Origin: Bolinopsis microptera
Lineage: Eukaryota > Ctenophora > Tentaculata > Lobata > Bolinopsidae
DNA length: 64,000 bases
Assembly (NCBI RefSeq): GCF_026151205.1
Contig: NC_087081.1
Location: 11,967,113-12,031,112 of the forward strand
Direction: 5' to 3'
The translations under genes were made by a program, and so were the position numbers. This document shows, piece by piece, positions 21,889-35,600 of this stretch; within the stretch, counting starts at the first letter, position 1, and every line of letters starts with the position of its first letter. Under the pieces are notes generated by a model. The model saw nothing but the letters and a program-made list of their open reading frames with translations, did not search any database and had not been told where the DNA came from.

Positions 21889-23834
21889 TTTGCGGAAAGG
21901 GCTGAACCTGAAAAAAGGGTTTAAACCCCACCCCCAAAAGGGTTTTCCCCTAAAAAATTAAAAACAAACGTTACAAAATTCCCCATAAAGAAACAACACC
22001 CAAAAAAACCCTTTTAAAACGAAACCCATTTTTTCCTGCGTACATCATTTTTTTTGATTTTAAAGATCAAAACCCCCTGGACCGTCCCCTCTTGCCAATC
22101 TATACCGGGGATCTGAATGAAACCCGGCCCTCTTATTTCCTTATAAAAGCCCCGTTGGCAAAAAATGCCCTTTCCACGGATTTCTTTTAGTTTTTAAAAT
22201 GTGCACTTTTTTTCACTCTCGCAAGAGGCCCCGGGGGAAAAGGGGGGATAGGAAAACGAGGGAATTTCCTTTCCCCATCCCCGTGGCATTTTGGATTTTG
22301 GGAAGCGCCCGCCGCTTCGGTTGGGGGTTTCCAAACCTCAAAAAAACCCCCATTTTTCCTTGCCAGGGGGCGGGGTAGGCGGGAAGATTTGAGGGTTGCT
22401 GAAAAAAGAAGATTTGAGGAAACTGGGGGTTTAAATGGGGGGCTAAAGGTTTTGAAAAGAGGGACACGGGGGGTTTTAATTTGGGTTGGGGTTTTTTAAT
22501 TTGGCCAAGATGCCCGGGAAATAAAGTTATTAAGATTGCGGGGGGGGCAGGGTAAAAAAGGTGGGTCAGGGACCGAGCTTTAATGGGGTACTCCCAAAGA
22601 ACAGGGCAACTGAAGATCCATGGACGGAAAATAAACGAAGATTTTTACCTAAAAAAAGCTCTAAAAGAAAAAGAGGGCTAAAAAAAGACCACCGATCAAA
22701 AAAACCCGGGGGGCAAGGTTTTGTAGCCGGGTAAGAAAATACAATTTAATAATTCATTCGAAAAGGGCGTTTTTTATTAAAGGGGGTTTTGTTTTAACTA
22801 AAAAGGGTGGGGCAAACTCTCTGTTTTCCCCAATTTTGGGGGAAAGGCGTTTTAAACTCAAAGGTGTTTTTAAAATTAAAATCGGTTTGCGTCCCTTTTT
22901 CTTTTTGCCCACCCTTTTCGACTTTGGGGTTAAATTTTCCCCACCCCCCCTTTCCCCAAAAACCTGGGGAGGGAAACCCCCCTTCCCCTCTTCTTTTAAA
23001 CAAAAATCAGGGGCTGCTCCTCTCCCCCCCTGCACCATTCTTTTCCCCCTCGGGGTTTTTTTTACTGTTGCCCAAAGGAACACGCACTGTTTTTTGCAGT
23101 AAATCCGCACGGTTTTTTCTGTGTCCCCGACTCCACCGTGGTTTTTCACTGGGCCCCCCAACCCGCGACTTTAAATAACTTTAGTTCCCCCGGGACTCTT
23201 TTGGGCCCTTTAAAAAAACCAAATCCAATTTAAAACCCCCGGAGTTCGTTCTGCTACATCCATGCCGCACCCCCAGCAAACCCCCAGTTTACTCAAATCT
23301 TCTTTTCTAGCAAACCCCTTTGAGGGTATCCCCGCCTTTTCCCCACCCCGGCAATTTAAATTTTGGGGGGGATTTGAGGGTTTTGGCATAACAAACGAAC
23401 CGGGGGCCATTCACAATACAATTTAAAACCACGGGGTGAAGGAAGAAAAATTAACTCGCCCCCCTTTTTCCCCCCATAATTCCCCGGGCCCCTTTCGGGT
23501 GCCCAAAAAGGCCCAGTTAAAAAAAAAAGAAAAACCTTGGAAACCCCATTTCTGGGCCAAAATGGGGTTTAAATTTTAGAGGGAAATAAAGGCCGGGGAC
23601 ATTCCGTACCCCGGGAAGGTTGGAAGATTTAAAGGGCAGAGGGTTTTTATCATTTAAATCAATAAAAGTTTGTACAAACAGGTAAAAACGGTTCGTCTTT
23701 TTTTGGTCCTTTTGTCTGTTTCTTTTGGGGGAATTGGTTTAAAGCGGGAATGAAAATTTAGTTTTTAAAATCTAATAGTGGGGTTAACCCTTTTCAGGGT
23801 TAGCCCTTTTGCAAAACTATTCCCATTTTAAAAA

Positions 23835-24365
23835 AATATGTCGAGATTTACGGACTCCAACTTCAAAATAAATTTATGATTTTAGTATTCCCCCAAAAAA
23901 AACTTCGAATTTTTCTGCAAAGCAAATTTTATCCACGTTCATGCAACGATCACCTTTTTTTGGGGGAATAAAATTTTTTTCCCAAAATTTTTAAACTTTT
24001 TTCCCAAAATCTTTGAAAAAATTTTTAAATGACAATTTTTTAAGTTTCTAAAAATAAAATTTTTCCCTGTTTTTTTAAAAGATTTTAATCATTTTGAGCC
24101 CTAAAAAAATTCCCTTTTTTGGTAATTTTTGCTTATTTGGGAATTTTTCCAAATTTGCTATTTTCCCAAAAAGAAAAAAAAATTTCTAACAAAAGTTTTT
24201 CCCCTTTTTATGAAGGGAAAATCCTCGATTAATTTTTTACCTTTTACACTTCCCCAAAGATATTGGGAAAACCCGAAAGTTTGGGAAAAAGGGGTAAAAA
24301 GTGGTTAAAAAAAGTGTTTCCGGGGGGAAAAAATTGGGGGCAGGTTTTTAAATTTTGGTTTTTAG
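23835..24365. repeat. Corrupted inverted copy of 21300-21875
   Basis: CGAGATTTACGGACTCCAAC at 23841 corresponds to the reverse complement of GTTGGAGTTCAGTAAAATCTCG at 21838-21860. The match continues through TTTTCTGCAAAGCA...ATCCACGTTCATGCAA and CATTTTGAGCC to about 24365. The right arm is error-laden, and the left arm is clean. Confidence 0.8.
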
Positions 24366-24639
24366 GGGGCCTAACTATTTTTTTTTGTTGAGAAACCTGT
24401 AAAATTCAAACCAACGGAAAAACCACCTTTTTCCCCAAATAGATATTTAAATGGCATTTTTAGGAATTTAATGGCCCCCTTGTGATAAAAAGTGCCAAAT
24501 TTTGTCGGTTTTCGACAGAAAAACCTACCAAAAACCCCAAGGAAAAAGTTTTTTAAAGGCAGGGAAATTTTTAATCGTTGAAAAAACCCCCTTCCCCTTT
24601 TTTTGAAGTTTCGCCGGGTAAAATTTTCCTGGGCATTAT

Positions 24640-25330
24640 AACAAAAAGATATTTTTTGACCAAAACCCTTTAAACATGGGTTGAGTGAACCGCGCCAGGG
24701 TCTCTCCCCCCCTTTTCCAAACAAAACAATACGCTTTTACAATTCGTAGGCCGTGAAAGAATGGGAAAAAACGAGCGAAAACCCATTTAATTTTCGGAAA
24801 AATTTTCATTTGCGGACGGTCCCCCAAAATTTAAAATTTATTTCCTTTTTTTTGGAAAGAGAACCCCCGGGAGCGGTTCACTCACCCTGATTTGGGGTTT
24901 TTGGAAATATATCAAATTTTTTTTATTCTGCTTTTCTGTTTGTATATGGGGGCCGCACGACAATTAACCCCCCCCTCGAAAACCGGGGTTTTTAGAAAAC
25001 CCTTTCCCCCATGCCCTAAATTTTAAACTTTTTTTGCAGTCGATTTTGGGCAAAAAAAGCCCTCCCAAAATTTCCGGCTCTAAACCCAAAAATTAAAAAA
25101 AGGTTTTTTAAGGCCCCGAAAAGGGGGTTTTTTTGGGGGTTTTTTTTCCGAAATTTTGTATCTTAAGGTTGGGGGGTGGCGCGTTTTTTGAAACCAAAAT
25201 TTTTTTAAAAAAACCACCCCTTAAATATTTTAACCTAAATTTTCCCCTATTTAAAATTAAAATTAGAAGTTTTGACTTTAAAAAACCCGCTAAACCACTT
25301 TAAAGGGTTTTAATGCCGGAAAACCTTTTA
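24640..25330. repeat. Corrupted inverted copy of 18.9-19.3 kb and 20.95-21.0 kb, without the hAT-like insertion
   Basis: TTTAAACATGGGTTGAGTGA at 24671 corresponds to ATAATCATGGGTAGAGTGTA at 19271, but reads in the same local order as the mirrored arm. 24740-24800 matches the CGGCTTACGAATTGTAATAA region, and 24880-25330 matches 19260 back to 18900. The 1.6-kb hAT-like element is absent here. Confidence 0.65.
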
Positions 25331-25339
25331 AAAGGGGGA

Positions 25340-25530
25340 TAAAAAATAAAGGGGGGGTTTAAAAAACAAGGGGGGGAAATTTTTTGGGGTTAAAAAGAAA
25401 AAGGGGGAAATTTGTAAAGGGGGGAAATAAAAAAGGGGGGAAATAGTAAGGGGGTAAATATAAAGGAGGTAAAAAGTAAAGGGGGGAAATAGTAAAGGGG
25501 AAATGTTTTTGGAATTTTAAGGGGAAAAGG
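25340..25530. repeat. Corrupted copy of the GGGTAAATAGTAAAG minisatellite
   Basis: Repeats of GGGGGAAATAGTAAAGG-like words correspond to the clean array at 37720-37870. Copy number and unit length are unreliable here. Confidence 0.7.
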
Positions 25531-25639
25531 TCTTCTTGCCACATTTTGACTTGCAAAAACCCCGGTTTTCCCCGGGAAAGGGAAAGGCTCCGCATCCCCT
25601 TTTTTAATTTCAAAAACCCCCTTTTAAATAACGACGGGT

Positions 25640-25860
25640 TGCAGTGAAACCTAAATTTTCAAATAAGTTGAGGTTTGAAAACGCTTTCCGCCGGGTTAAC
25701 TTACAAGTTTGGGATTTCCCGCTTTTCCCAGTCCCCCGCCCCTGTTCTGTTCCCGTACTGCAACTGAAGGTAAGAAAAAGAAAGTACATTTTTTATTCGA
25801 TTGGAATTAATTTCGGTTTGGGAAAAAGTAAATTTTTTGGGGATTTAAATTTAAAACCCC
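25640..25860 (+). pseudogene. Corrupted copy of the first exon/intron boundary of the Lys/Ala-rich gene
   Basis: CGTACTGCAACTGAAGGTAA at 25756 followed by ATTCGATTGGAATTAATTTC matches 42812-42870 (CTACTGCAACTGAAG...ATTCAATTGGAATTAATTTC). In this copy the exon end is followed by a canonical GTAAGA donor, which is altered in the 42.8-kb copy. The repeat exon itself is not seen downstream here. The sequence quality is poor, so this is a homology call only. Confidence 0.5.
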
Positions 25861-26215
25861 TACCTCGGGGCTGGAAGTGGGCGAATTTCGCCGTATTTCA
25901 TTGGTTTTTTACAACCCCACCAGGGGGGGGCGCCGGTTGGCTCGTCGACGGGCAATTTTTATGGAACGGCAAATAGGGAAAAAATTTTTTGGTCAAACCG
26001 GTTAATTTATTTCATTTTGGTTTTCCCAATAAACCCCCCGCAGACCCATTTAAAAACAAAAAAATTCATTTGCGCGTGCAGTAAACTCAATTTTTAAAAC
26101 CTAATTTGTTCCGAAATTTTCCCAAAAACAAAAACCCCGGGACAAATTAATTTGCATGCCCCGTAAATCAATTTCCTTTTTTAATCAAATTTCGGCACTT
26201 AAATTTGCTGGCCCG

Positions 26216-29200
26216 CCCCACTGGACCAAAAAAAAAATTATAAATCTCCGGGGTTATTTTTTATCGCCCGAAGGTATAGCGGGCCCCGCTAAAATCGCGG
26301 GCTGGGAAGCGGGGTGGGTAATCTTTTTTCTAAGTCTCTACGGGGGTGCCCCGGTTTCCGGGTGGCCCCAAAAGTACAATTCCCCCCGGGGGGATTTATA
26401 TGGGGACTTTTAACCATCTCCTGTTTCCTTTAAGCCCCTTTTAAAACCCCAATTTATACTTTTGGGGCCATCCTTTTTGGGTTTTTTCCCTTCCCAAAAC
26501 CAAGGGTCAACCGGGTCCAACCTTTTTTGGCCGGGGCGGGAAAGGGGAAAAAGTGCCCGGATGGGATTAAAACCCCGGGGGCCCGGGTTGAGCCGGGACC
26601 CGGGGCCCCGGTTTTTTACCACCCAAATGGGGGGCCCCCCCGTACGTTTGGCTAATTTGGGGGTAAAAAATCCAACGGGGTTGAATCAGGTTTTTGAAAA
26701 CACTTCATTATCACCCTGTAAAATGGAATATTTTGTTTTGGGAAAAAACTTTTTGGGAAAGGGTGGGGGGCCGTTTGCATAAAAATAAACAAAAGGGAGA
26801 TGGTTGGATAAACTCGCCCTTTGTTTATTTAGAAAAACTCTAAGAAAAGTTTTGGGCGGGTTTCTCGGGCCAAAAGTTGAATTTAGGGCCCCCAAATATT
26901 AAAAAATTTTTTTTCCGCGGGTTCATACAAGATTACTTTTTAAAATTTAATCCCGCTGGGGAAAAGTAAAAACCCTCAGGGTTTTTTCGCAATTTAAAAA
27001 AACAAATGGAGGAAACAGCAAAAACCTGTGAGCAACTTTTAATGTCATCAACCAAATGTTTTGTGTGTTTTTGAGAGGATATTGACATGGGGTTTCGAAT
27101 GTTTTCTGGGGGACTGGAGGAAGTGATGGGGCTTGATCAAAAAGGGATAATTTTAATTTTTTTTCCCATTAAAAAATTTAAAAGGGGTTGCCTTTTTGGG
27201 CAAAAGGCCGGGGGCAATTGAATCTGTACGGAACCAGTTGTTTCAAACCTTTTTAACTGCCCCTACCCGCAAGGGAACCCCTTCTTTTTCCCCGGGGGGC
27301 CCAAACTCCCGTCCCAAATCCATGGGCAAAAGGGGTTTTAACTAGCCCAGTTACAAGAAATTCCTTGGTTTGAGAAGAGTCGTTAGAAGCTTTCCCTTTT
27401 TCCTCATAACCCCCAGTTTCCCAAGGTTTGGGAACCCGCCAAGGGGAAAACCCCTTAAACAATTTTCCCTCGGTGTTTTAAACAAAAGGGTTTCATTAAG
27501 AACAATTTAAACGGGGGCAGAGTTGAATTGTCGGAAAAAGGTTTCAATTCCTTGTTAATGCCGTACAGGGAAGGTCATCACAAATTTAGGGCAGGCCACA
27601 TTAAATCCCTCAAAACTCCATTACAAAGGGTTTATAATTTAAAAGCGGGTTGGTTTAATTTGGCAATCTTTTGCACTAAAAAATCGGCCCAAAATTTCCA
27701 AAAATTATTCGGCCTAAAAACCCCTAATTTTGGAAAAATTCCAAAAAACGCACGGTAGGATCCGAAATAAAAATATTTTCCCAATTATTTTTTGGGGTCG
27801 GACAGATGGCGCCCCCAAACTGACAAGGTCACCCTATATCTGAAAAAAATACAAAAAAGGGCCCATTTGCTTATCAGGGGGTTTTTTCAATTTAAATGAA
27901 ACCCAACCGGGTCGGTGCAAATAGCGGTTTTGGACAAACCCAAAAGTTTCCCCAAGGCCCGGGCCCAAATATAGGGGTGGACGATGGGGAAACCCAAAAA
28001 AACTGATAACTTTGGGAAACCAAAAAACCCCTTTCTACCCCCCAACCGTCTTTTTTTTCTGATTTTGATAATTCAAGTACCCAAAAATTTTGGCCGGGTT
28101 TCCCCAAACCAACCCATAAAGTAAAAAGTTCTAGTTTTCCCAAATTTTAGAATAGGGATGAAACCCGAATTTAAAAGGGAGCTTAAAATAGAATTTTTCC
28201 CCAGGAAGGGGGGTTTTAAGTTACTAGCCCTAAAAGTCCAAAAAGTAAAAGGGAGAGCCCCAATTGGGGTAAACTATTAAAGGTTTGGTTAAAGGTTTTT
28301 GTCCTGGATAAATTTGAGGATTGAATTTTTTGGAATAACGAGGAAAATGGTTAGATGTAAAACTTTTTGGGGGTGAGAAAATGCGGAAGGGGCTTTTAAA
28401 CTGTTTTTGTTTCTCCAAAAATTTTTGAATGTTTTCCCTGGGGGAACATTTTGGGTGTGCGCAAATAAAGGGTCGCGAGGGTTTTTTAGCCCGGAACCCC
28501 AAAATTAAATCCTCCTTGATGTTTTTATTTTGGATGCCAAAAAAAAGGTTTTTAAAGAAAAATCTCCAAAATAAGCCATAAAACCCCATGTAGCTTTTAG
28601 CTTTTTTTGGGAAAAGGGCCTTTTTCCGTTAGTTTGGGGTAAAAAAAGGGGGGCCCCCAAACCCGGGCCCGAAGCCCAAAATAAAAATTAAAGTATTTGG
28701 GGCTTTTGGGAAATTTGAATTTTTTCCTCTAGGGGTTTGGGAAATAAATGAAGGGAAATTTCGTACCTTTTAACAATCCGGGAAAGCCGGGCAAAGGAAA
28801 CCCGAAATTTTTAAAAAAAATTTCTAACCAAAAGGGGGGGCCTAAAGCTGGGGCCCCACCGGGCACCAAAAAAAAAATATTTAATTAATATCTTCCGGGG
28901 GTAATTATTAAAATTCGCCCGTTTGGGATAGGGGCTCCCCCTAACAGGGGTGTGGAAGGGGCCCGGGGTATTTCATGGGCTTCTAAATCAACTTCCGGGG
29001 TCCGGTCGGGGGCCCCAAATTAGTAAAACCCGCGGGGGATTTTTATATGGAACATCTAACCAACCTCGTTTATTCAACCACTTTAATCCCCAAATTTTTT
29101 AAAAATCTGACCATCTCCCGGGGTTTTTTCCATCCGGGAAACCCGGCCAACCGGGGCCAAAAATTTTTTTGGGCCGGGGGGGGACTGGGGAAAAAATGGC

Positions 29201-32200
29201 CCGGGCTGGGAAAACAAAGGGGCCCGGGGGTTTAGGGCCGGGACCCGGGTCCCGGGTTTACCACAAAATTGGGGGCCCCTCCATATTTTGGCTTTAAACA
29301 AAAATCCAAAGGGTTTTAAAACAGCGTTCTGAAAAAAACTACTTTTCACCCCCGTAAAGTGGAATTTTTGGTCTGTAAAAACATTTGGAAAGGGGGGGTG
29401 GGGTAAAGGGTTGTTTAAAAAGGGAGGGGAGAGGGGATAAACCGCTAGTTTTTTCAGAAAATTTCTCTAAGAAAAGTTTTTTCGGTTAAATCGGACAAAA
29501 CCGGGTTCAGACCAGTCCAAAACTAAAAAAAATTTTTTTTCAGCGGGGGAGAAAAAGATAAATTACCTATATTTTAACACCGCTGGGGAAGGGAAATAAA
29601 AAACCCAGGGTTGTTTTGCATTAAAAGGGGCAAATTTTGGGGAAAACGCTGGAACCCCCGGGTGATGCAACTTCAAGCATCAAAACCCAAAAGGTTTTGT
29701 TGTGTTGAGAGGATTTTGACATCGGGGGGTTAACCGTGTAAATTTTTGAGGCTGGGGGGAAGGGGGGCTTATTTTAAAAAAGGTGTTTTAAAAATTTTTC
29801 GAATATAATAGCTGGGGTTTGAGTTTAAAATAAAAAACTAAAACAATTTTGCACTTAAAAAACCCCTAAAAATTACAAAGTTATTGTCCTTTAACCCCCA
29901 TTTCTTTTGGGGAAATTCCGGAAAACGACGGGAGGTTCCCCAAAACTAGGGTCCCCAAAATTTTGAGGGCGGAGGGGAATGGCGCCCAAACTGGGTCAAG
30001 GTGGGCCCCCTTAGCCAAAAAACCACAATGTTCTGTAAACAGTGGGGTTTTTCTAAATTTTCGGAAAATCCCAGGGGTCGGTTTCAAAAAGGGCGGGATT
30101 TGAACAACACTTTTTTTCCCCAAGGGCCCTGCCAAAAATTTTTAGGCGGGACGTTTGGTTTAAAACCAAAAGGGTTGTAAACTGGGAAAAACCCAAAACC
30201 CCTTCGTTTCCCCAAACGCTTTTAATTTTTAGCATATTTATAAATTCATGTACTTTTAAAGAATTGTCCGGGCCCCAAACCAAACCTCATATTAAATTAT
30301 TTTGGGTTTTTCCCAATTTTGAATAGGCCTGAAAAAAGAATTAAAAGGGGGGGTGAAGTAGATTTTACTTCCTGGGTGGGTTTTAAATTGGGCTTCCCAA
30401 TTTTCAAAAAACGGGGGAGCCCAAATTGTGGTATCTAAAACGGGTGTTTGATTTCAATGTTCAGTAAAAAATTGAGGATTGAATGTTTTAAATAACCCAT
30501 AAAGGAAGGGTTAAAGGATACATTTTTTGGGGGAAGAGTTTAAAATTTCTGGGGGACTTCGAAACGAAAATTTTGGGGGGTACCCAAAAAAATTTCCCGA
30601 AGGGGTTTTTGCGGAACAAAAAGGGGTGTGCGCAAGGGAAGGTCCCGGGGGCTTTTTTAGCCCGGAAACCCAAAATTTTGGACTCTTTGAGGGGTTTTTA
30701 TTTTAGGGGCACAAAAATTAAAAATTTTAAAAAAATAAATCCAAAATAGCACTATAAAAACCCTTTTGGTTTTTTTTAATTTGTTAATGTAAAAGGGGCC
30801 TTTTCCGGGAGTTTGGGGTAAAAAAAGGGGGGGCCCACCCCGGGCAGAAGCCCGGGAAAAAAAGTAAGGGTTTTTTAGCTGGGTAAAATTGAAAATTTTT
30901 CCCCTTTGGGTTTTTAACTTTATAGAAAAAGGGGTACCTTTTTTTAAACAATCCCGAAGCCCGACAAAGGGCCGGAAATTTTTTAAAAAAAAAAGGGGAA
31001 TTTAAAGGTTCCCGGACCAATCACGGGGAGCCCCACCGGACCAAAAAATAAATATAAATTTTATATTCCGGGGTATATTATTATATCGCCCCCATGGAAA
31101 AGCGGGCTCCCCTATTTCCGCGGGTGGGGGAAGCGGGCCCCGGGGGATATCGGCTTCTAAATTTAACGGGCGGGCCCGGGCCCGGGTGGGGGCAAATATT
31201 GGATTCCCCGGGGGAAAAAATATTGTTTAATTTTAAAAACCTCTCCCCTGTTTACTTTAACCCTTTTAAAACCCCAAAATTTTTAAAATTTTGACCACTC
31301 TCGGGTTTTTCCTTCGTTAAAACCAAGGCTCAAACCGGGGCCAAATTTTTTGGGGGACCCGGGGGCGGGGGAAAAAAGGGGCCCGGATGGGATTAAAAAC
31401 CGGGGCCCGGGTTGAGACCGGGGGGGGGTTTCCCCGGCTTACCCCCAAATTGGGGTCCTTTCCTACTGGGTTTGGAAATTTTGGCAAACAAATCCATAAG
31501 GGGTTTGAATCCGCGTTCTGAAAAACACTACCTTTTTCCCCCCTTTAAAATGGAATATTTTTAACGGAAAAAACCCTTTGGGAAAGGGGGGGAGGGGCCG
31601 TTTTTCTTAGAAAAAGGAAAGGGGAAAGGGGGATAACCGTTAGTTTAAAAAAGGAAAAATTTCCTAAGAACAGTTTTTTTTTTCCTGGGGCCCAAAAGTA
31701 GTCAGACCAGTCCAAAAAACTTTAAAAAAAATTTTATTTCAGCGGTTCAGTTCCAGAATTATTAAAATTTGAAACCGGGGCAAGAAGAAAAAAACCCCCC
31801 GTTTGTTCGCTTTAAAAATTTTAAAAAGGAAGACAGCGGGGCTCCGTGTGGCAAAATTAAAATGGCATCAACCAGTTTTTTGTGTGTTTTTGAGGGTTTT
31901 GACCTTTGGGGGTTACGAAGGGGATTTTGGGGCCGGAGGGGAAGGCTGATTATAAGGATAATTTCAAAATTCGAATATAAAGCTGGGATTTGGTTAAAAA
32001 CCCAAAACTAAAGCCCTTTTTTTGCAAAAGAAAACCCCCAAACTTACCCGGGTTTTTTCCATTTCACCAACTAAGGGGTTTCCTGAAAGTCGCACGGGAA
32101 AAGGTCCAAAAAAAACTTTTTTTGAAAAACCCCTTTTTCTGGTGGACGTTTCGCCCCCCTTTTGGCCCAAAGGGGCCCCATTTCTGCCAAAAAATTCCAC

Positions 32201-32663
32201 AATGGCTCAATAGCTTTTCAGGGTTTTGGGGAAATTAAAATGAAATCCCAAACCCGGGTCCCGGGCAAAGCGGTTTAGAGCCCCACACATTGTTCCTCAA
32301 CCCGCCAAAATATATTTTGGCCATGGTGAAACCAAAAAGTTTGTAAATTGGGGAAAACTAAAACCCCCCTTTTTTACCCTCAAAAAGGGCTTTTTTTTCT
32401 AGCCTTTTTGGAAAAATTTAGGTTTCATTAAAGTTGACCCGAATTTCCAAACCAAAAATCATTTAGTAAAATATAGTTCTGGGGGCCTTTTAAATTTTAG
32501 AATAGGCAAAAAGAATTAAAAGGGAGCAAAGTTTAATTTTTCTTTAGAGGGGGGAATTTAAGGTGACAGCCCTAATTTGCAAAAAAACTGGAGAACCCAA
32601 ATTGTGGGTTTTTCTAAAACGGGATGTTTGAGGGGATGTTCATGTAAAATTTTAGGTTTTAAC
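26216..32663. repeat. Three corrupted tandem copies of a 2.2-2.6-kb unit
   Basis: Landmarks recur three times. GGACCAAAAAA...CCGGGG...CGCCC occurs at about 26222, 28860 and 31038. TAAAATGGAATATTTT...GGGAAAGGG occurs at 26719, 29357 and 31548. TGTGTTTTTGAGAGGATATTGACA occurs at 27061, 29698 and 31878. Copy 1 is longer by about 450 bp near 27130-27770. The tail of the last unit continues in clean sequence at 36384-36900, on the far side of the LINE inserted at 32671, so the LINE landed in this tandem array. The identity of the unit is unknown. Confidence 0.75.
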
Positions 32664-32670
32664 GTTTGAA

Positions 32671-35600
32671 TTTTGCTCCCCATTTCACTGGGCCGGGCGT
32701 TACCCCGATCCACCTGGGAGTGGTAACACCACAAAACCGTTAATTGCCTGTCAGTGCTATATCACTGGGGGGTCGGTTGCTGTGGCGGCGAGAGGATGCG
32801 ATTGCTGGGTGGTGCTTGGTGATGCTGTCATGTGGCAGGGTCATCTGTGTGTCACTCACGGTTCACCATTTTGTCCAAGTCTTGGTTGCCCTGTGTAATC
32901 GAGCATTTGCTTGGTGATCTTGTCTCTGACATGATCACTTACGGTTTAATTTTGATTCCCTATGGGCTTCAGAAGCTCTGCATGCTTTAACTTTACGTAT
33001 CGAACCTAACCACCAGCTTGCTGGTGTCCGGACGGAGCGCTTACTTCTTGATGTCGGTGCTGCCTCTGGATCGGGTGCGAAGGTCCGGCAAACCATCCAC
33101 CTTAAATCAAACCGCTACAGAAACGTCTACAGTGTCATTCAATAGTATTATACGTGGAGGCGCAGGTGGAGTGATGACGGCGACTAGGCAAAGCCGAAAG
33201 GACCCTAGTAGCTTGATGTCTGTTTGCAACTCCCGTAAGAGCCGACGTAAACACTGTAAATACAGAATTCCTTTATCAGATTTGTCATTTGTAAACAGAC
33301 AGTCAAGTATGTCTAATCCTGTAAATATTGTAAAGAATCCTCTCTGTATCAGTACATGGAATGTTACTTCTCTTGTCAGTAATTCCAGTAAGATGTATCA
33401 ATTAGGAAAAGGTTTTGATGATTATGGACTAGAGCTCCTTGGGGTAACTGAAACACATATGGCTGGATCAGGAACTCAGACTTTGGACAATGGGGCTGTT
33501 TTGGTTTATTCTGGCAGGAGCGATGGAGTACGGAGAGAAGGAGTTGGTGTTGTTCTTTCCAAAAAGATGAAGAATACTCTCATATCATACACCCCTGTAT
33601 CAGGACGGGTTATGACTGCCCGTTTACATAGCAAACACATCAACATTAGTGTTACAGTTGTGTATGCTCCAACTGAGGATGCAGAGATCAGTTTAAAAGA
33701 CTCATTCTACAAGGAATTGAATGATGTTCAATCGGGACTACCAGCACATGATATAAAGATAGTTATAGGAGATTTTAATGCTCGTGTTGGAAGGGATACT
33801 GATGCTCACCCTGGTGTTATAGGAAAACACTCATATCACACAGAATCAAATGATAACGGAAAACGGATGCTAGATTTCTGTACTATGCACCAGCTGACGA
33901 TCGGAGGCACACTCTTTGAACACAAAGATATCCACAAGACAACATGGAGATCCCCAAATGGTAACACCGTCACTCAAATTGACCATATGTGTATTTCGAC
34001 GAGATGGAGCCATTCTTTGCTTGATGTCAGGAGCATGAGAGGAGCAGATATAAATACTACTCACTATCTGGTAAGAGGATATGTATCTATTAAACTTAAG
34101 TGTCCTCAGAAAAGAAAGAAGCGTGTAAGACAGCCTGCTTTAGAGCACCTGCGTGATAGATCTAAGAGCCAGGAATATAGTAACAGAATAGCTGAAGAGT
34201 ACTATAACAACGATCAGGAGCATGGAAACTCTCCTTTAGAAGAACAGTGGAAGAAATTGAGAGATATAATAACTGATGTTTCATTTGAAGTGCTGGGTGA
34301 AAGGGGCCGGAAAAAGAGAACAGAACATCTCTCAAGGGATACTAAAAATCTCCTAAAAGAACGAGGGGAGATTAAAAAGAAACCCAGTACTGCTGAGAAC
34401 CGTGCTAAGTACTCGCGGATTAACGGCCTTGTTAGGCAGAACTGTAAAAGAGATGATAATGCTTGGGCTGTTAGAGTAGCTGAGGAATTAGAAGATGCTG
34501 CCAAGCAGGGTCAACAAAGAGATGTTTGGCAGAAAATAAAATACTTAACAAACAAGAGAGTAAGCAGATCTGCGGCAGTGCGGGATAAGAATGGGACACT
34601 TATATCAGATCCCGAAGCTCAGTCACATCGCTGGGCCGAATATTTTGAAGAACTCTTGACGCCAGCAGCAAATGCGGTGGATTTCTCTATATTGGATCAG
34701 GATGAAAAGTTACTTTCTTTTGAATACCTTAGTAATGATGATGAACCACCGTCCTTGTTTGAAATTGAGGAAGCTATCAAGAAGTTGAAGAACTACAAGA
34801 GTGCTGGAATTGATGAAATTTCAAATGAGCAGTTAAAGTACGGTTCTTCTGGACTTCTGCCTTGGTTAAAGGATCTTTTTGAAACTGTGTGGAAAAGTGA
34901 GGATATTCCTAATGATTGGAGAAAAGGAATAATCACCATCATCCCAAAGAAAGGGGACCTCACATATTGCAACAATAACAGAGGTATAACGTTACGTTCA
35001 ACTGTATCAAAGTTATTCCAAATTGTGTTGTTAAAAAGACTGAGTAATGGGCTTGAAAAATTGCTCAGAGAGAATCAGTGTGGTTTCAGGAGAAACCGTT
35101 CTTGTATAGATCAGCTGTACTCACTTCATTGTATAATACACAATTGTATAGAATTCAACGTCCCTTTGTACATAAACTTTATTGATTTTAAAGCTGCTTT
35201 TGATTCAATCAATCGTGACTTTATTTGGAAAGCTTTTGAACATTATGGTCTTCCGACAAAATATATCAATGTTTTCAAAGCGTTCTTTAGAGCAACTGAA
35301 AGTGCAGTTCGTGTCAATGGAGAATTGACAAGATGGTTTGATGTCGATTCGGGGACTGGACAAGGTGATGTGCAAGGGCCCCCCATTTTTAATCTTGTAC
35401 TTAACTGGGGATTAGAACTTGCAGAGAAGTTTAAAAATATATCCCGTGGTTTTACTCTTCAGTATAGACAAAGTTCCAGACAACCGGAAAAATGTGTCAT
35501 TGATCTGGACTATGCTGATGACATCGCAGGAATGGATGACACTGTTGAAGGACTGCAAGAAACTACGGACAATATTGCGAAATACTGTGGGCTCGGGGGT

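Larger units (their letters stand above)
21889..32663. other. Abnormal, probably low-accuracy consensus block
   Basis: From about 21889 the base texture changes abruptly: most positions fall in runs of 3-7 identical bases (AAAA, CCCC, GGGG, TTTT), with C and G runs far more common than in the flanks. It ends equally abruptly at about 32670-32700. Where a clean copy exists in the window the block is recognisably the same sequence with stretched or merged homopolymers and many substitutions, for example 28350-28720 against 36408-36770. This looks like unpolished long-read sequence, not biology. Short open frames inside it are not annotated because frames cannot be trusted. Confidence 0.85.

Noticed and set aside
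22213-32238. Dozens of 60-135-codon open frames
   Set aside because: They lie in the corrupted block, where homopolymer errors make frames meaningless. None has a recognisable domain.
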